This document shows positions 19,800 to 27,797 of a stretch of 64,000 nt of DNA, piece by piece. Under the pieces are notes generated by a model, which worked only from the letters and a program-made list of their open reading frames with translations, searched no databases and had not been told where the DNA came from. A program made the position numbers and the translations under genes. How positions within the stretch are numbered: the stretch's first letter is position 1; every line of letters starts with the position of its first letter. Source of the DNA: Williamsia muralis (GTDB lineage: Bacteria; Actinomycetota; Actinomycetes; Mycobacteriales; Mycobacteriaceae); contig NZ_PEBD01000005.1 of assembly GCF_002735905.1 (NCBI RefSeq), positions 62,001 through 126,000 on the forward strand, read 5' to 3'.

Positions 19800-20747
19800 T
19801 CAGTTGTCGATGAGGCGGTGCAGCTCGGTGAGCCAGGGAACGGCCACCGCGACCGTCGGGATCACCAGGATCGCGGCGGCGGCGACGTAGGCGAACGCCG
19901 AGATGGCGGTGGCCGGACGGGTGTCGACGAGCCGCTGTACCCGGGTGAGGGTGCTGGGTCCGCCGATGGCCATGGCGCCGCGAGGCGCCACCGAATCGGC
20001 GCACGCGACCAGGGCACGGCCGAGCTGCTTGCGCCCGGCACAGCGGATGGCGGTGTCGTCGGCGAGCAGCTCGACGAGCAACTGCACGGCACCCAGCGCT
20101 GAACGGCTGCGGACGAACCGGGGAAAGGCTTCATGAACGGCGATGAAGGCTTCGAGTATGAGGTCGTGTCGGGCGCGTAGATGTGCACGCTCGTGACTGA
20201 TCACGGCGTCGAGTTCATCCCGGCGCAATCGGGCAACGGTGCCTTCGCTGATCACCACCCGCTGTCGCAGGCCGGGGAGGCAGTACGCCATGGGCTGGTC
20301 GACCTCGAGCATGCGCACGTCGCGCGCGCTGAGCGGATCGCCTGGGACGGTGCGATCCATCCGGTCCAGCAGGTCGATGAGCTCGCGGTGGGCCGACCGG
20401 CGCGCCCTCGTACGCATGGCGACTCGGATCACGGTGTAGAACAGCCGCGCACCGATGAGGAGTGTGATCAAGAACACGCTGACGTAGACCGTCCAGAGCA
20501 CCACGCCGAGGCTTTCGATCTCGTCGAACGGGTTCGTCGTGGGTCGTCCCTGCGCGTCGGGGACGAGAAGATTTGCAGCGATGGCGAGGCCGCAGCTGAA
20601 TGCGGAGAGCACTGCCGCGATGGCGATCGACTGCCACAGAGCCATGGCCGCGCGCGGGGCGCGGAGAGGCCACTGCGCGCGAGCGAGCCACGACGGGGCC
20701 GGGCCCACGAGAACGAGAGCCACGATCCCGAACACCAACGCGGTCAA
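19800..20747 (-). CDS. M56-family membrane metallopeptidase (BlaR1-like, Rv1845c-like)
   Basis: 315 residues. About four transmembrane helices surround a cytoplasm-facing zinc peptidase domain with the HExxH motif in LDAVISHERAHLRARHDLIL and a downstream metal-ligand helix (LLVELLADDTAIRC). It lacks the extracellular penicillin-binding sensor of staphylococcal BlaR1. It starts with TTG 20747 (MTALVFGIVALVL), eight bases after the blaI stop, and is surely co-transcribed with blaI. In M. tuberculosis the pair Rv1846c/Rv1845c controls a BlaI regulon; the peptidase is expected to cleave the repressor on an unknown signal. Confidence 0.9.
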   Translation of the reverse strand: MTALVFGIVALVLVGPAPSWLARAQWPLRAPRAAMALWQSIAIAAVLSAFSCGLAIAANLLVPDAQGRPTTNPFDEIESLGVVLWTVYVSVFLITLLIGARLFYTVIRVAMRTRARRSAHRELIDLLDRMDRTVPGDPLSARDVRMLEVDQPMAYCLPGLRQRVVISEGTVARLRRDELDAVISHERAHLRARHDLILEAFIAVHEAFPRFVRSRSALGAVQLLVELLADDTAIRCAGRKQLGRALVACADSVAPRGAMAIGGPSTLTRVQRLVDTRPATAISAFAYVAAAAILVIPTVAVAVPWLTELHRLIDN

Positions 20748-20755
20748 AATAGGTC

Positions 20756-21163
20756 CTAGGGCTCAGAAGATCGATATGACTCGCCGTGGGCTCCGCGGGC
20801 CGATTCCAGTTCATCCAGTGCACGTCGAAGCGCTTCCGCCTCGTCGGCGCCGACCCGGCCCACGAAGGAAACCAGGGCGGCCTGCCGTGATCCAGCCTCG
20901 TCCGCTTCGCTCAGCGCGTCAACCATCAAGCTCGCCACGAGGTGCTCACGCGGGTGGGTGGCCGAGTAGCGGTGGGCACGGTCATCGCGCAGCTGCGTGA
21001 CGAGATTTTTCTTCGCCAGTCGCTGGAGCACGGTCATCACGGTGGTGTACGCGAGTTCGCGATCCGCCGACAGAGCTGCGTGTACCTGACGCACCGTCTG
21101 CGGTTCGGCGGACGACCACAAATTGTCCATGACTGCCCGCTCGAGCTCACCCAACCCGTTCAT
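20756..21163 (-). CDS. blaI: BlaI/MecI-family transcriptional repressor
   Basis: 135 residues from ATG 21163 (MNGLGELERAVMDNLWSSAE). A winged helix DNA-binding domain occupies about residues 1-75 (PQTVRQVHAALSADRELAYT, TVMTVLQRLAKKNLV, RDDRAHRYSATHPREHL). A C-terminal dimerisation helix follows (GSRQAALVSFVGRVGADEAE). The alternative GTG three codons upstream or the longer reading to 21217 cannot be excluded. The gene is the first of a two-gene operon with the M56 peptidase. It is divergent from the small RNA at 21269; a BlaI operator of the TACA-N2-TGTA type was looked for in this intergenic DNA and not found. Confidence 0.92.
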   Translation of the reverse strand: MNGLGELERAVMDNLWSSAEPQTVRQVHAALSADRELAYTTVMTVLQRLAKKNLVTQLRDDRAHRYSATHPREHLVASLMVDALSEADEAGSRQAALVSFVGRVGADEAEALRRALDELESARGAHGESYRSSEP

Positions 21164-21233
21164 TCTTCTCACTTTACGTTTCTTCTCATCAAACAGCTCA
21201 ACGCGTGGTGCCATCAATTTTCTTCCGTCGCGG

Positions 21234-21262
21234 TTGACAGGTTGGTAAGGCTAGCCTACATT
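21234..21262 (+). promoter_or_regulatory. Promoter with embedded IdeR-type iron box for a small RNA
   Basis: TTGACA (21234-21239), a 17-nt spacer, TACATT (21257-21262): a near-consensus sigma-A promoter. The spacer and first bases of the -10 box (21241-21259) read GTTGGTAAGGCTAGCCTAC and match the DtxR/IdeR iron-box consensus TTAGGTTAGGCTAACCTAA at 14 of 19 positions, with a palindromic AGGCTAGCCT core. Repressor binding there would block RNA polymerase in iron-replete cells. Confidence 0.82.
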
Positions 21263-21268
21263 CATCCT

Positions 21269-21364
21269 TACGTGGGACCGAGCGAGTGTCCTGAGGGCTG
21301 CAGAGACCCCCGGTCCGCGCCACAGCAGGCCCCACCGAAAGGTGGGGCCTGCTGATTCTTTTTG
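21269..21364 (+). ncRNA. mrsI: MrsI-like iron-responsive small RNA (about 95 nt)
   Basis: A short stand-alone transcription unit with no open reading frame that fits it. It begins 6-9 nt after the TACATT box and ends at a perfect intrinsic terminator (AGCAGGCCCCACC, GAAA loop, GGTGGGGCCTGCT, then GATTCTTTTTG). A 5' hairpin can form between GGACCG (21275-21280) and CGGTCC (21311-21316), leaving an exposed loop that could hold the seed. It sits between blaI and the Rv1847-like thioesterase gene, exactly where M. tuberculosis encodes MrsI (ncRv11846), an IdeR-controlled sRNA for iron sparing. Identity is inferred from position, promoter, iron box and size, not from alignment. Confidence 0.8.
21324..21364 (+). 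terminator. Intrinsic terminator of the small RNA
   Basis: 13-bp perfect stem (21324-21336 with 21341-21353) closed by a GAAA tetraloop and followed by a T-rich run ending in TTTTT. It separates the small RNA from the thioesterase gene that starts at 21483. Confidence 0.93.
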
Positions 21365-21482
21365 TCCGTGCCCATCCGGTCGAGAGGGTCACCGCAGGCG
21401 GACCCGTCATCCGGGTTTTGACAGACTGTCGATCACGCGACGCGTAGTCCGAGAGCGCGGCCTCAGGCAAGGGAGAACCACG

Positions 21483-21911
21483 GTGACAGACAACATCGAT
21501 CTGACCGAGACGCTGGGCACGTTGCCCAAGGGCTTCGACAACGAACTCGGTCTGCAGATGCAAACCGCAACAGCCGACGAGGTCACCGCGACGTTCGAGA
21601 TCGCCCCCAAGCTCCTGCAGCCCTGGGGCATCGTTCACGGTGGCGTGTACTGCTCGGTGGTCGAATCGGTCGCGAGCACGTCGGGTCAGATATGGCTGAA
21701 CAGCAAGGGGATCACCGATTCCCATGTCGTCGGGGTGAACAACAGCACCGACTTTCTCCGGGCGGTGAGCACGGGCACCATGACTGCACGTTCGAAGCCG
21801 ATCCACCGGGGCCGTCGTCAGCAGCTGTGGGAGGTCGACATCACCGACGAGTCGGGCAAGTTGATCGCGCAGGGCCGGGTACGGCTGCAGAACATCGCCG
21901 CCGAGAACTGA
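21483..21911 (+). CDS. PaaI-type hotdog thioesterase (Rv1847-like)
   Basis: 142 residues from GTG 21483, with AAGGGAG about 9 nt upstream. Single hotdog domain: LLQPWGIVHGGVYCSVVESV contains the active-site HGG and the helix acid Glu, followed by VGVNNSTDFLRAVSTGTMTA and RQQLWEVDITDESGKLIAQG. Members hydrolyse acyl-CoA or aryl-CoA thioesters; the substrate is not predictable here. The gene order blaI, sRNA, thioesterase, urease is shared with M. tuberculosis. A longer in-frame reading begins inside the sRNA terminator and is rejected. Confidence 0.88.
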   Translation: MTDNIDLTETLGTLPKGFDNELGLQMQTATADEVTATFEIAPKLLQPWGIVHGGVYCSVVESVASTSGQIWLNSKGITDSHVVGVNNSTDFLRAVSTGTMTARSKPIHRGRRQQLWEVDITDESGKLIAQGRVRLQNIAAEN

Positions 21912-21922
21912 TCTGCGTCGGT

Positions 21923-23179
21923 ATGGGACACGATGCGGCACCGGCCGCAACACGATTGTCCGACCCGGCGCGAGCCCGCATCGATGCGGTCCTCTCTGCC
22001 GTCGATGTCGAACTCGACCGGGCGTATCCCGGCGATCGCGCCGAGAAGCAGCCTGCCCACACCGTCTATGTAAGTGCCGCCGACGTGGACGCGGACACCC
22101 CCGGCACCTGGGGGGACCGGGCGTCGGCGATCGCTGACGAGGCCGCCGCCGTGGTTGCCGACCTCGATCGCACCGGCATCGCCTCGCTGGTCCGGGCTCG
22201 GTTGCGCGGCCAGCCGATCGAAGACCTGCGGATAGACCTCGAGGACGGTTACGGCTGGCGACCGGATGTGGTCGAGGACCGCGACGCTCGAGCGGCCGGT
22301 CGGACGATCGCCACGTGGTCTGCCCGTCCGGAGCAGGCGCCAAGTGCCTTCGGCGTTCGCTGCAAGGGGCTCGGTGCCGCGGAACGGGCCCGTGGCTTGC
22401 GGTCACTGGAGCTTGTGCTCGATGCTGCCGGCGGGGTGCCGGACGGGTTTGTGTTCACCGTCCCCAAACTGCGCGCGGCAGCCCAGGTGGATGCGGTGGT
22501 GATGATCTGTGAGGAGCTCGAACGCGCGCATGGGCTGCCCGAAGGCGCATTGCGTTTCGAACTGCAGATCGAGAGCCCCCAGGCGGTGCTCGGCGCCGAC
22601 GGACGTGCCACGGTGGCCGATGCGATCCATCGTGGCGGGCCGCGGCTGACCGGGTTGCACTACGGGACATACGATTACAGCGCCGCCTGCGGGATCGTGT
22701 CATCCCAGCAGTCGCTGGAACATCCGGTCGCCGACCATGCCAAGTCGGTGATGCTCGTCGCGGCAGCGCAGACCGGGGTCTGGGTGTCGGACGGGTCCAC
22801 CCAGGTGTCCCCGGTCGGTTCCGCCGAGGTCGTCGAAGCGGCTCTACGCCGTCATCACCGACTCGTCACCCGCAGCCTGGAGCGTGGCTTCTATCAGGGG
22901 TGGGACATGCACCCGGGCCATCTCGTGACTCGATGGCTAGCGGTGTACGGCTTCTTCCGATCGGCGATGTCGCCGGCCGTGACGCGGTTGCAGTCGTACT
23001 TCGACCGCCAGAGTTCGGAGTTCGTGGACGAGCCCGCGACGGCTCAATCGCTGGCCCTCGTGGTGCTGCGTGGACTGTCGGTGGGTGCGTTCACCGAGGC
23101 GGATGTGCTGGCCGTCGGACCTCGGTGTTCGGCACTGGCCCTGGGTGAACTGCGCGCGAGTGGGGGCGTGCTCGGCTGA
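21923..23179 (+). CDS. CitE/HpcH-like aldolase-fold enzyme (DUF6986 type)
   Basis: 418 residues from ATG 21923, 11 nt after the thioesterase stop. It resembles the TIM-barrel HpcH/CitE superfamily: [80 protein letters not shown] and [14 protein letters not shown] provide the Arg, Glu and Asp residues that bind Mg2+ and the acid substrate. A C-terminal helical extension ([20 protein letters not shown] onward) distinguishes this subgroup. Relatives often neighbour purine- or ureide-degradation genes; here it directly precedes urease. The reaction is unknown; a glyoxylate- or malyl-type aldolase or lyase is possible. Confidence 0.72.
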   Translation: MGHDAAPAATRLSDPARARIDAVLSAVDVELDRAYPGDRAEKQPAHTVYVSAADVDADTPGTWGDRASAIADEAAAVVADLDRTGIASLVRARLRGQPIEDLRIDLEDGYGWRPDVVEDRDARAAGRTIATWSARPEQAPSAFGVRCKGLGAAERARGLRSLELVLDAAGGVPDGFVFTVPKLRAAAQVDAVVMICEELERAHGLPEGALRFELQIESPQAVLGADGRATVADAIHRGGPRLTGLHYGTYDYSAACGIVSSQQSLEHPVADHAKSVMLVAAAQTGVWVSDGSTQVSPVGSAEVVEAALRRHHRLVTRSLERGFYQGWDMHPGHLVTRWLAVYGFFRSAMSPAVTRLQSYFDRQSSEFVDEPATAQSLALVVLRGLSVGAFTEADVLAVGPRCSALALGELRASGGVLG

Positions 23180-23250
23180 CCCTGCGGCTCGATGGCATCT
23201 TCCACCGCGCCGACACGGGCTCTGCGTGGCAGTATGAGTCGGTCGATGCG

Positions 23251-23267
23251 TGTTCATCGGCTGTTCA
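23251..23267 (+). promoter_or_regulatory. TGTTCA direct repeat upstream of ureA
   Basis: TGTTCA-N5-TGTTCA, one helical turn apart (11 bp), lies 17 nt before the ureA start. It may bind a regulator of urease expression; it does not match the GlnR consensus. No clear promoter is visible beside it. Confidence 0.25.
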
Positions 23268-23283
23268 CACCGAGGAGGACATC

Positions 23284-23586
23284 GTGCATCTGTCGCCGCA
23301 TGAGCAAGAGCGACTGATGATCTCGTACGCTGCGGAATTGGCACGTCGTCGGCAGGCGCGTGGCTTGCTGCTCAATCACCCCGAGGCTGTCGCGGTCATC
23401 ACCGACCACATCCTCGAGGGGGCACGCGACGGACGGAACGTGGCCGAACTGATGTCCACGGGACGCGAAGTGCTCAGCCGCGAACAGGTCATGGACGGGA
23501 TCCCCGAGATGTTGCACGACGTGCAGGTGGAGGCGACCTTTCCGGACGGCACCAAGCTCGTGACCGTGCACAACCCGATCTCCTAG
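23284..23586 (+). CDS. ureA: Urease subunit gamma
   Basis: 100 residues, GTG start at 23284 behind GAGGAGG. The N-terminus [20 protein letters not shown] and [20 protein letters not shown] are characteristic of UreA. Urease hydrolyses urea to ammonia and carbamate. First gene of a tight ureABCFGD operon in the same order as M. tuberculosis Rv1848-Rv1853. Confidence 0.97.
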   Translation: MHLSPHEQERLMISYAAELARRRQARGLLLNHPEAVAVITDHILEGARDGRNVAELMSTGREVLSREQVMDGIPEMLHDVQVEATFPDGTKLVTVHNPIS

Positions 23587-23596
23587 AGGAGTCACG

Positions 23597-23923
23597 ATGG
23601 CAGAGCCTGCTCCTATCCCTGGCGAGGTACTCTGTGCCCCAGGAGAAATCGTCATCAACGAGGGTGCCGAGATCACCGAGGTCGTGGTGACCAATGCCGG
23701 CGACCGCCCCGTTCAGGTGGGCAGTCACGTGCACTTTCCTCAATCGAACGCTGCCCTCGACTTCGACCGCCAGGCCGCACACGGAAAGCGCTTGAACATC
23801 CCGGCGGGCACCGCCGTTCGATTCGAACCAGGCATCGAGGCCACCGTGGAGCTGGTCCCGATCGCCGGTACCCGTGAGGTGCACGGTATTTCGCTGAACC
23901 CACCCGGAAAGTTGGATTCGTAG
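23597..23923 (+). CDS. ureB: Urease subunit beta
   Basis: 108 residues; contains [20 protein letters not shown], the conserved beta-subunit core, and [16 protein letters not shown]. It starts 10 nt after ureA and its stop is immediately followed by the ureC ATG. It packs with UreA and UreC in the urease trimer of heterotrimers. Confidence 0.97.
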   Translation: MAEPAPIPGEVLCAPGEIVINEGAEITEVVVTNAGDRPVQVGSHVHFPQSNAALDFDRQAAHGKRLNIPAGTAVRFEPGIEATVELVPIAGTREVHGISLNPPGKLDS

Positions 23924-25645
23924 ATGGCATCGTTGAGCCGTGCGCGTTACGCCGACCTGTTCGGTCCCACCGTGGGGGACCGGATCCGTCTGGCAGACAC
24001 CAACCTGCTGATCGAGGTCACCGAGGACAGGTCGGGCGGACCTGGTCTCGCGGGTGAGGAGGCTGTCTTCGGCGGTGGCAAGGTCATCCGCGAATCGATG
24101 GGCCAAGGCCGCGCAACCCGGGCCGACGGTTCTCCCGACACCATCATCACCGGTGTCGTGGTGCTCGACCACTGGGGGATCATCAAGGCGGACTTGGGTA
24201 TTCGTGACGGCCGGATCGTGGCCCTCGGGAAGGCCGGCAACCCGGACACCATGGACGGGGTACATCCGGATCTCGTGATCGGCCCGTCCACCGAGATCAT
24301 CGCGGGCAACGGCAAGATCGTCACGGCGGGCGGCATCGATTGCCATGTGCATTTCATCTGCCCGCAGATCATGGACGAGGCACTCGGAAACGGGATCACC
24401 ACGCTCATCGGCGGGGGGACGGGTCCGGCGGAGGGCAGCAAGGCGACCACGGTCACGCCCGGTGCCTGGCACCTGGCCTCGATGCTGCAGGCCACCGACC
24501 ACTGGCCGATGAACATCGCCCTGTTGGGTAAGGGCAACACGGTCAGCGCCGACTCGATGCGCGAGCAATTACGTGCCGGCGCTTCGGGATTCAAACTCCA
24601 CGAGGACTGGGGCAGCACACCGGCAGCTATCGATGCGTGTCTGCGGATCGCCGATGAGTCCGGTGTGCAGGTGGCGTTGCACTCGGACACCCTGAACGAG
24701 GCCGGATTCGTCGAACAGACACTCGGGGCCATCGCCGGGCGTGGCATTCACGCCTACCACACCGAAGGCGCCGGCGGCGGGCACGCACCCGACATCATCA
24801 CGGTCGCGGCGTACCCGAATGTGCTGCCGAGCTCCACCAACCCGACCCGGCCGCACACGGTGAACACGTTGGACGAACACCTCGACATGCTGATGGTCTG
24901 TCATCACCTCAATCCCAGTGTGCCAGAGGACCTTGCGTTCGCCGAGAGCCGCATCCGGCCGTCGACCATCGCCGCCGAAGACCTGCTGCACGACCTGGGC
25001 GCGATCTCGATGATCGGCTCGGACTCGCAGGCGATGGGTCGCATCGGCGAAGTGGTACTTCGAACGTGGCAGACCGCGCATGTGATGAAGGAACGTCGAG
25101 GTGCCCTTCCCGGCGACGGGGCCGCCGACAACACCCGCGCGCAGAGGTATGTGGCGAAGTACACCATCTGTCCTGCGATCGCTCACGGTCTGGACGACGA
25201 GATCGGTTCGGTCGAGGTGGGCAAGCTCGCCGACCTCGTGCTGTGGGATCCGGCGTTCTTCGGCGTCCGCGCGCACGCCGTCATCAAGGGTGGGGCGATC
25301 GCGTGGGCGGCCATGGGCGACGCCAACGCGTCCATCCCGACCCCGCAGCCGGTGCTGCCCCGACCGATGTTCGGCGCGTCGCCCAAACTCGCCGCGGCGA
25401 CATCGCTGAGTTTTGTTGCGCCGCAAGCGGTCGAGGGCGGACTTCCCGACCGTTTGGGACTCGATCGGCGCCTGGCGGTGGTGAAGGACGTGCGACGGGT
25501 CGGCAAGGCGGATATGACCAACAATGACGCGCAGCCGGAGATCCGGGTGGACCCCGACACTTTCACGGTCACCATCGACGGCCAGGTCTGGGACCAGCAG
25601 CCGGCCGCATCACTGCCCATGGCCCAGCGGTACTTCCTGTTCTGA
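23924..25645 (+). CDS. ureC: Urease subunit alpha
   Basis: 573 residues, the catalytic nickel subunit. All active-site residues are visible, offset by 7 from the Klebsiella numbering: His141 and His143 ([12 protein letters not shown]), carbamylated Lys224 ([10 protein letters not shown]), His253 ([11 protein letters not shown]), His279 ([14 protein letters not shown]), flap residues Cys326 and His327 (MVCHHLNPS), and the Asp in [16 protein letters not shown]. The enzyme should therefore be functional. The stop overlaps the ureF ATG (ATGA), so the accessory genes are translationally coupled. Confidence 0.98.
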   Translation: MASLSRARYADLFGPTVGDRIRLADTNLLIEVTEDRSGGPGLAGEEAVFGGGKVIRESMGQGRATRADGSPDTIITGVVVLDHWGIIKADLGIRDGRIVALGKAGNPDTMDGVHPDLVIGPSTEIIAGNGKIVTAGGIDCHVHFICPQIMDEALGNGITTLIGGGTGPAEGSKATTVTPGAWHLASMLQATDHWPMNIALLGKGNTVSADSMREQLRAGASGFKLHEDWGSTPAAIDACLRIADESGVQVALHSDTLNEAGFVEQTLGAIAGRGIHAYHTEGAGGGHAPDIITVAAYPNVLPSSTNPTRPHTVNTLDEHLDMLMVCHHLNPSVPEDLAFAESRIRPSTIAAEDLLHDLGAISMIGSDSQAMGRIGEVVLRTWQTAHVMKERRGALPGDGAADNTRAQRYVAKYTICPAIAHGLDDEIGSVEVGKLADLVLWDPAFFGVRAHAVIKGGAIAWAAMGDANASIPTPQPVLPRPMFGASPKLAAATSLSFVAPQAVEGGLPDRLGLDRRLAVVKDVRRVGKADMTNNDAQPEIRVDPDTFTVTIDGQVWDQQPAASLPMAQRYFLF

Positions 25646-26331
25646 TGACCGCAATCTCGACAGGGGAGGCAGCGCCGCCGATGGGTGGGTCCGCCGCCAC
25701 GAATCTCGCAATGTTGCTGACTCTGGCGGACTCTCGGCTCCCGGTGGGCGCTCATGTCCACTCTGGGGGGCTGGAGGAGGCGATCACCTCCGGCGTGGTC
25801 CGAGACATCCCGTCGCTGCAAGCGTTTCTCATCAGGCGGGTACGCACGACAGGTCTGGTTGCCGCATCGATCACGGCCGCAGTGGTCGACGGCCGACTCG
25901 AGGTGCCGGCTGCCGACGTCCAGGCCGACGCGCGAACACCGTCGGCTGCGGCTCGATCGGCGTCCCGTTCGCAAGGCCGAGGCATGCTGCGCCTGGGGAA
26001 AAAGATCTGGCCGCACCATGATTGGACCGAGCACTCCGCCCGGCCGCACCTTCCGGTCGTGACGGGTTCGGTGGCACGTGCCGCCGGCCTTGACGGGTAT
26101 CAGAGTGCATTGGTACTCATCTACACGACCATGACCGGATCAGCCACTGCCGGCCAGCGGCTGCTGGCGTTGGACCCTGGCGACGTCGCTCTGTTGGGGG
26201 TTCAAATGACCGAGCTGTGCGAAGAGACCGCGGCGATCGCCTGTACCGAACTCGCCGACTATTCCGATCCGCTGCTCGATGTGTTCGCGCAGCGGCACGA
26301 GCTGCGCGCCATGCCACTGTTTGCATCCTGA
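25645..26331 (+). CDS. ureF: Urease accessory protein UreF
   Basis: 228 residues; start ATG overlaps the ureC stop. The UreF core is DSRLPVGAHVHSGGLEEAIT and the all-helical remainder, with GDVALLGVQMTELCEETAAI near the end. UreF joins UreD and UreG in the complex that loads nickel into the apoenzyme. A 66-nt gap with AAGGAG separates it from ureG. Confidence 0.93.
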   Translation: MTAISTGEAAPPMGGSAATNLAMLLTLADSRLPVGAHVHSGGLEEAITSGVVRDIPSLQAFLIRRVRTTGLVAASITAAVVDGRLEVPAADVQADARTPSAAARSASRSQGRGMLRLGKKIWPHHDWTEHSARPHLPVVTGSVARAAGLDGYQSALVLIYTTMTGSATAGQRLLALDPGDVALLGVQMTELCEETAAIACTELADYSDPLLDVFAQRHELRAMPLFAS

Positions 26332-26397
26332 CAACTCAGGGTCGACGTCGATACGGGCGTTGCCACAACACGTCCCGCACAACCGAAGGAGAACAAC

Positions 26398-27096
26398 ATG
26401 CCCCCGCACCTCATCGACGGACAGCCGCACACACATGATCATTCGCGGCCCAAGCGCGAACGAGTCGCCGGTGAAGCACTGCGCATCGGAATCGGTGGTC
26501 CCGTCGGCTCTGGTAAAACCGCGTTGGTGGCCGCACTGTGCCGCCAGCTCCGTGATGAACTGTCGGTCGCTGTGCTGACGAACGACATCTACACCACCGA
26601 GGATGCCGATTTCCTGCGCCGCAATGCCGTCTTGCCGGATGAGCGCATCACCGCCGTCCAGACGGGTGGGTGCCCCCACACCGCGATCCGCGACGACATC
26701 ACCGCGAACCTCGATGCCATCGACGACCTCGTGGAGGCCAATCCGCCGCTTGACCTGATCCTGGTGGAGTCGGGCGGAGACAACCTCACAGCGACGTTCT
26801 CGACGGGGTTGATCGATGCGCAGATCTTCGTGGTGGATGTGGCAGGCGGCGACAAGGTGCCGCGCAAGGGGGGTCCCGGAGTGACCTTCTCCGACCTGCT
26901 CGTGGTGAACAAGACGGACCTGGCACCGATGGTGGGCGCCGACCTCCACGTCATGCGAAGCGATGCCGAGAAGGTACGTGAGGGTCGTCCGACGGTGCTC
27001 ATCTCTCTGACGGACGACCCTGCGGCGACCGATGTGCTGAGCTGGGTGCGTGACCAACTCGCGGCAGCGCGGACGCAACCGCTGAACACGGTGTGA
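26398..27096 (+). CDS. ureG: Urease accessory GTPase UreG
   Basis: 232 residues. SIMIBI-class GTPase: P-loop [18 protein letters not shown] with Lys40, [15 protein letters not shown] with switch acids, [11 protein letters not shown] with the conserved CPH nickel-binding motif, [16 protein letters not shown] and [11 protein letters not shown]. The N-terminus has five His residues within the first 20 (PHTHDHS) that may store or bind nickel. GTP hydrolysis drives nickel delivery. No separate ureE is present, as in M. tuberculosis, so the His-rich N-terminus may cover part of that role (inference). Confidence 0.97.
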   Translation: MPPHLIDGQPHTHDHSRPKRERVAGEALRIGIGGPVGSGKTALVAALCRQLRDELSVAVLTNDIYTTEDADFLRRNAVLPDERITAVQTGGCPHTAIRDDITANLDAIDDLVEANPPLDLILVESGGDNLTATFSTGLIDAQIFVVDVAGGDKVPRKGGPGVTFSDLLVVNKTDLAPMVGADLHVMRSDAEKVREGRPTVLISLTDDPAATDVLSWVRDQLAAARTQPLNTV

Positions 27097-27112
27097 CGAG
27101 CCGGCACATCAC

Positions 27113-27790
27113 ATGCACACCGAGCTGTATCTCGAGGCGCACAAGGGGCGATCACCCCGGGTCCGGGCAAGCGGCGGTTTGGCGGTTCGCCAGACCGGGC
27201 GCGACGTCCTGCACCTGATCTCCAGCGCAGCGACCCCCCTCGGTGGCGACCGGATCGACATCCATGTCGATGTGAGATCGGGTGCTGCACTGACGCTGCG
27301 CAGTGTCGCGGCCGCCATCGCGCTGCCGGGCCGCAGCGACACCGTCTCGGACATGTCCTGGCACATCACCGTTGCCGACGGGGCCACGTTGATCGTCGAT
27401 CCGCAGCCCACGATCGTCGCGGGCGACGCGGTGCATCACACGCGGTGCACGGTGGAGATCGCTGGGTCGGGGGAGTTCCGGTTCTGTGAACGGGTGCAGG
27501 TCGGCCGTCGCGGGGAGGATGCCGGACGGTGGTCGGGTCGTATGAGCGTCGACATCGCCGGCACGGCTGCGTTGCGTCATCAACTGCGCCTCGGCAGGCC
27601 CGACACCGACAGCCTCAGCTCACCTTCGGTACTCCTGAGTGAGTACCGCTACCCGGACAACCGGCCCGACACCGTGCACCCGACCGCGACAGCGGCACGC
27701 CTGGGGCTGGTGGCCGGCGGCAGCATGACAACCGTTCTCGCGAACACGCTGACCGCGGCGGACCGGACGGCAGCCGAACTGGTCGGCTGA
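27113..27790 (+). CDS. ureD: Urease accessory protein UreD (UreH)
   Basis: 225 residues. UreD scaffold features: SAATPLGGDRIDIHVDVRSG, SVAAAIALPGRSDTVSDMSW, FRFCERVQVGRRGEDAGRWS and a C-terminal LGLVAGGSMTTVLA. It binds the apo-urease and provides the tunnel for nickel transfer. It is the last gene of the operon and converges on ndh with only 7 nt between stops. It is shorter than enterobacterial UreD (about 270 residues) but similar to the mycobacterial form. Confidence 0.92.
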   Translation: MHTELYLEAHKGRSPRVRASGGLAVRQTGRDVLHLISSAATPLGGDRIDIHVDVRSGAALTLRSVAAAIALPGRSDTVSDMSWHITVADGATLIVDPQPTIVAGDAVHHTRCTVEIAGSGEFRFCERVQVGRRGEDAGRWSGRMSVDIAGTAALRHQLRLGRPDTDSLSSPSVLLSEYRYPDNRPDTVHPTATAARLGLVAGGSMTTVLANTLTAADRTAAELVG

Positions 27791-27797
27791 GGCGAGA

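Noticed and set aside
21164-21240. BlaI operator of the TACA-N2-TGTA type upstream of blaI
   Set aside because: No matching palindrome was found in the 70 nt before the start, so none is annotated.
21342-21482. N-terminal extension of the thioesterase gene
   Set aside because: It would begin within the small-RNA terminator; GTG 21483 has a ribosome site and gives the family length.
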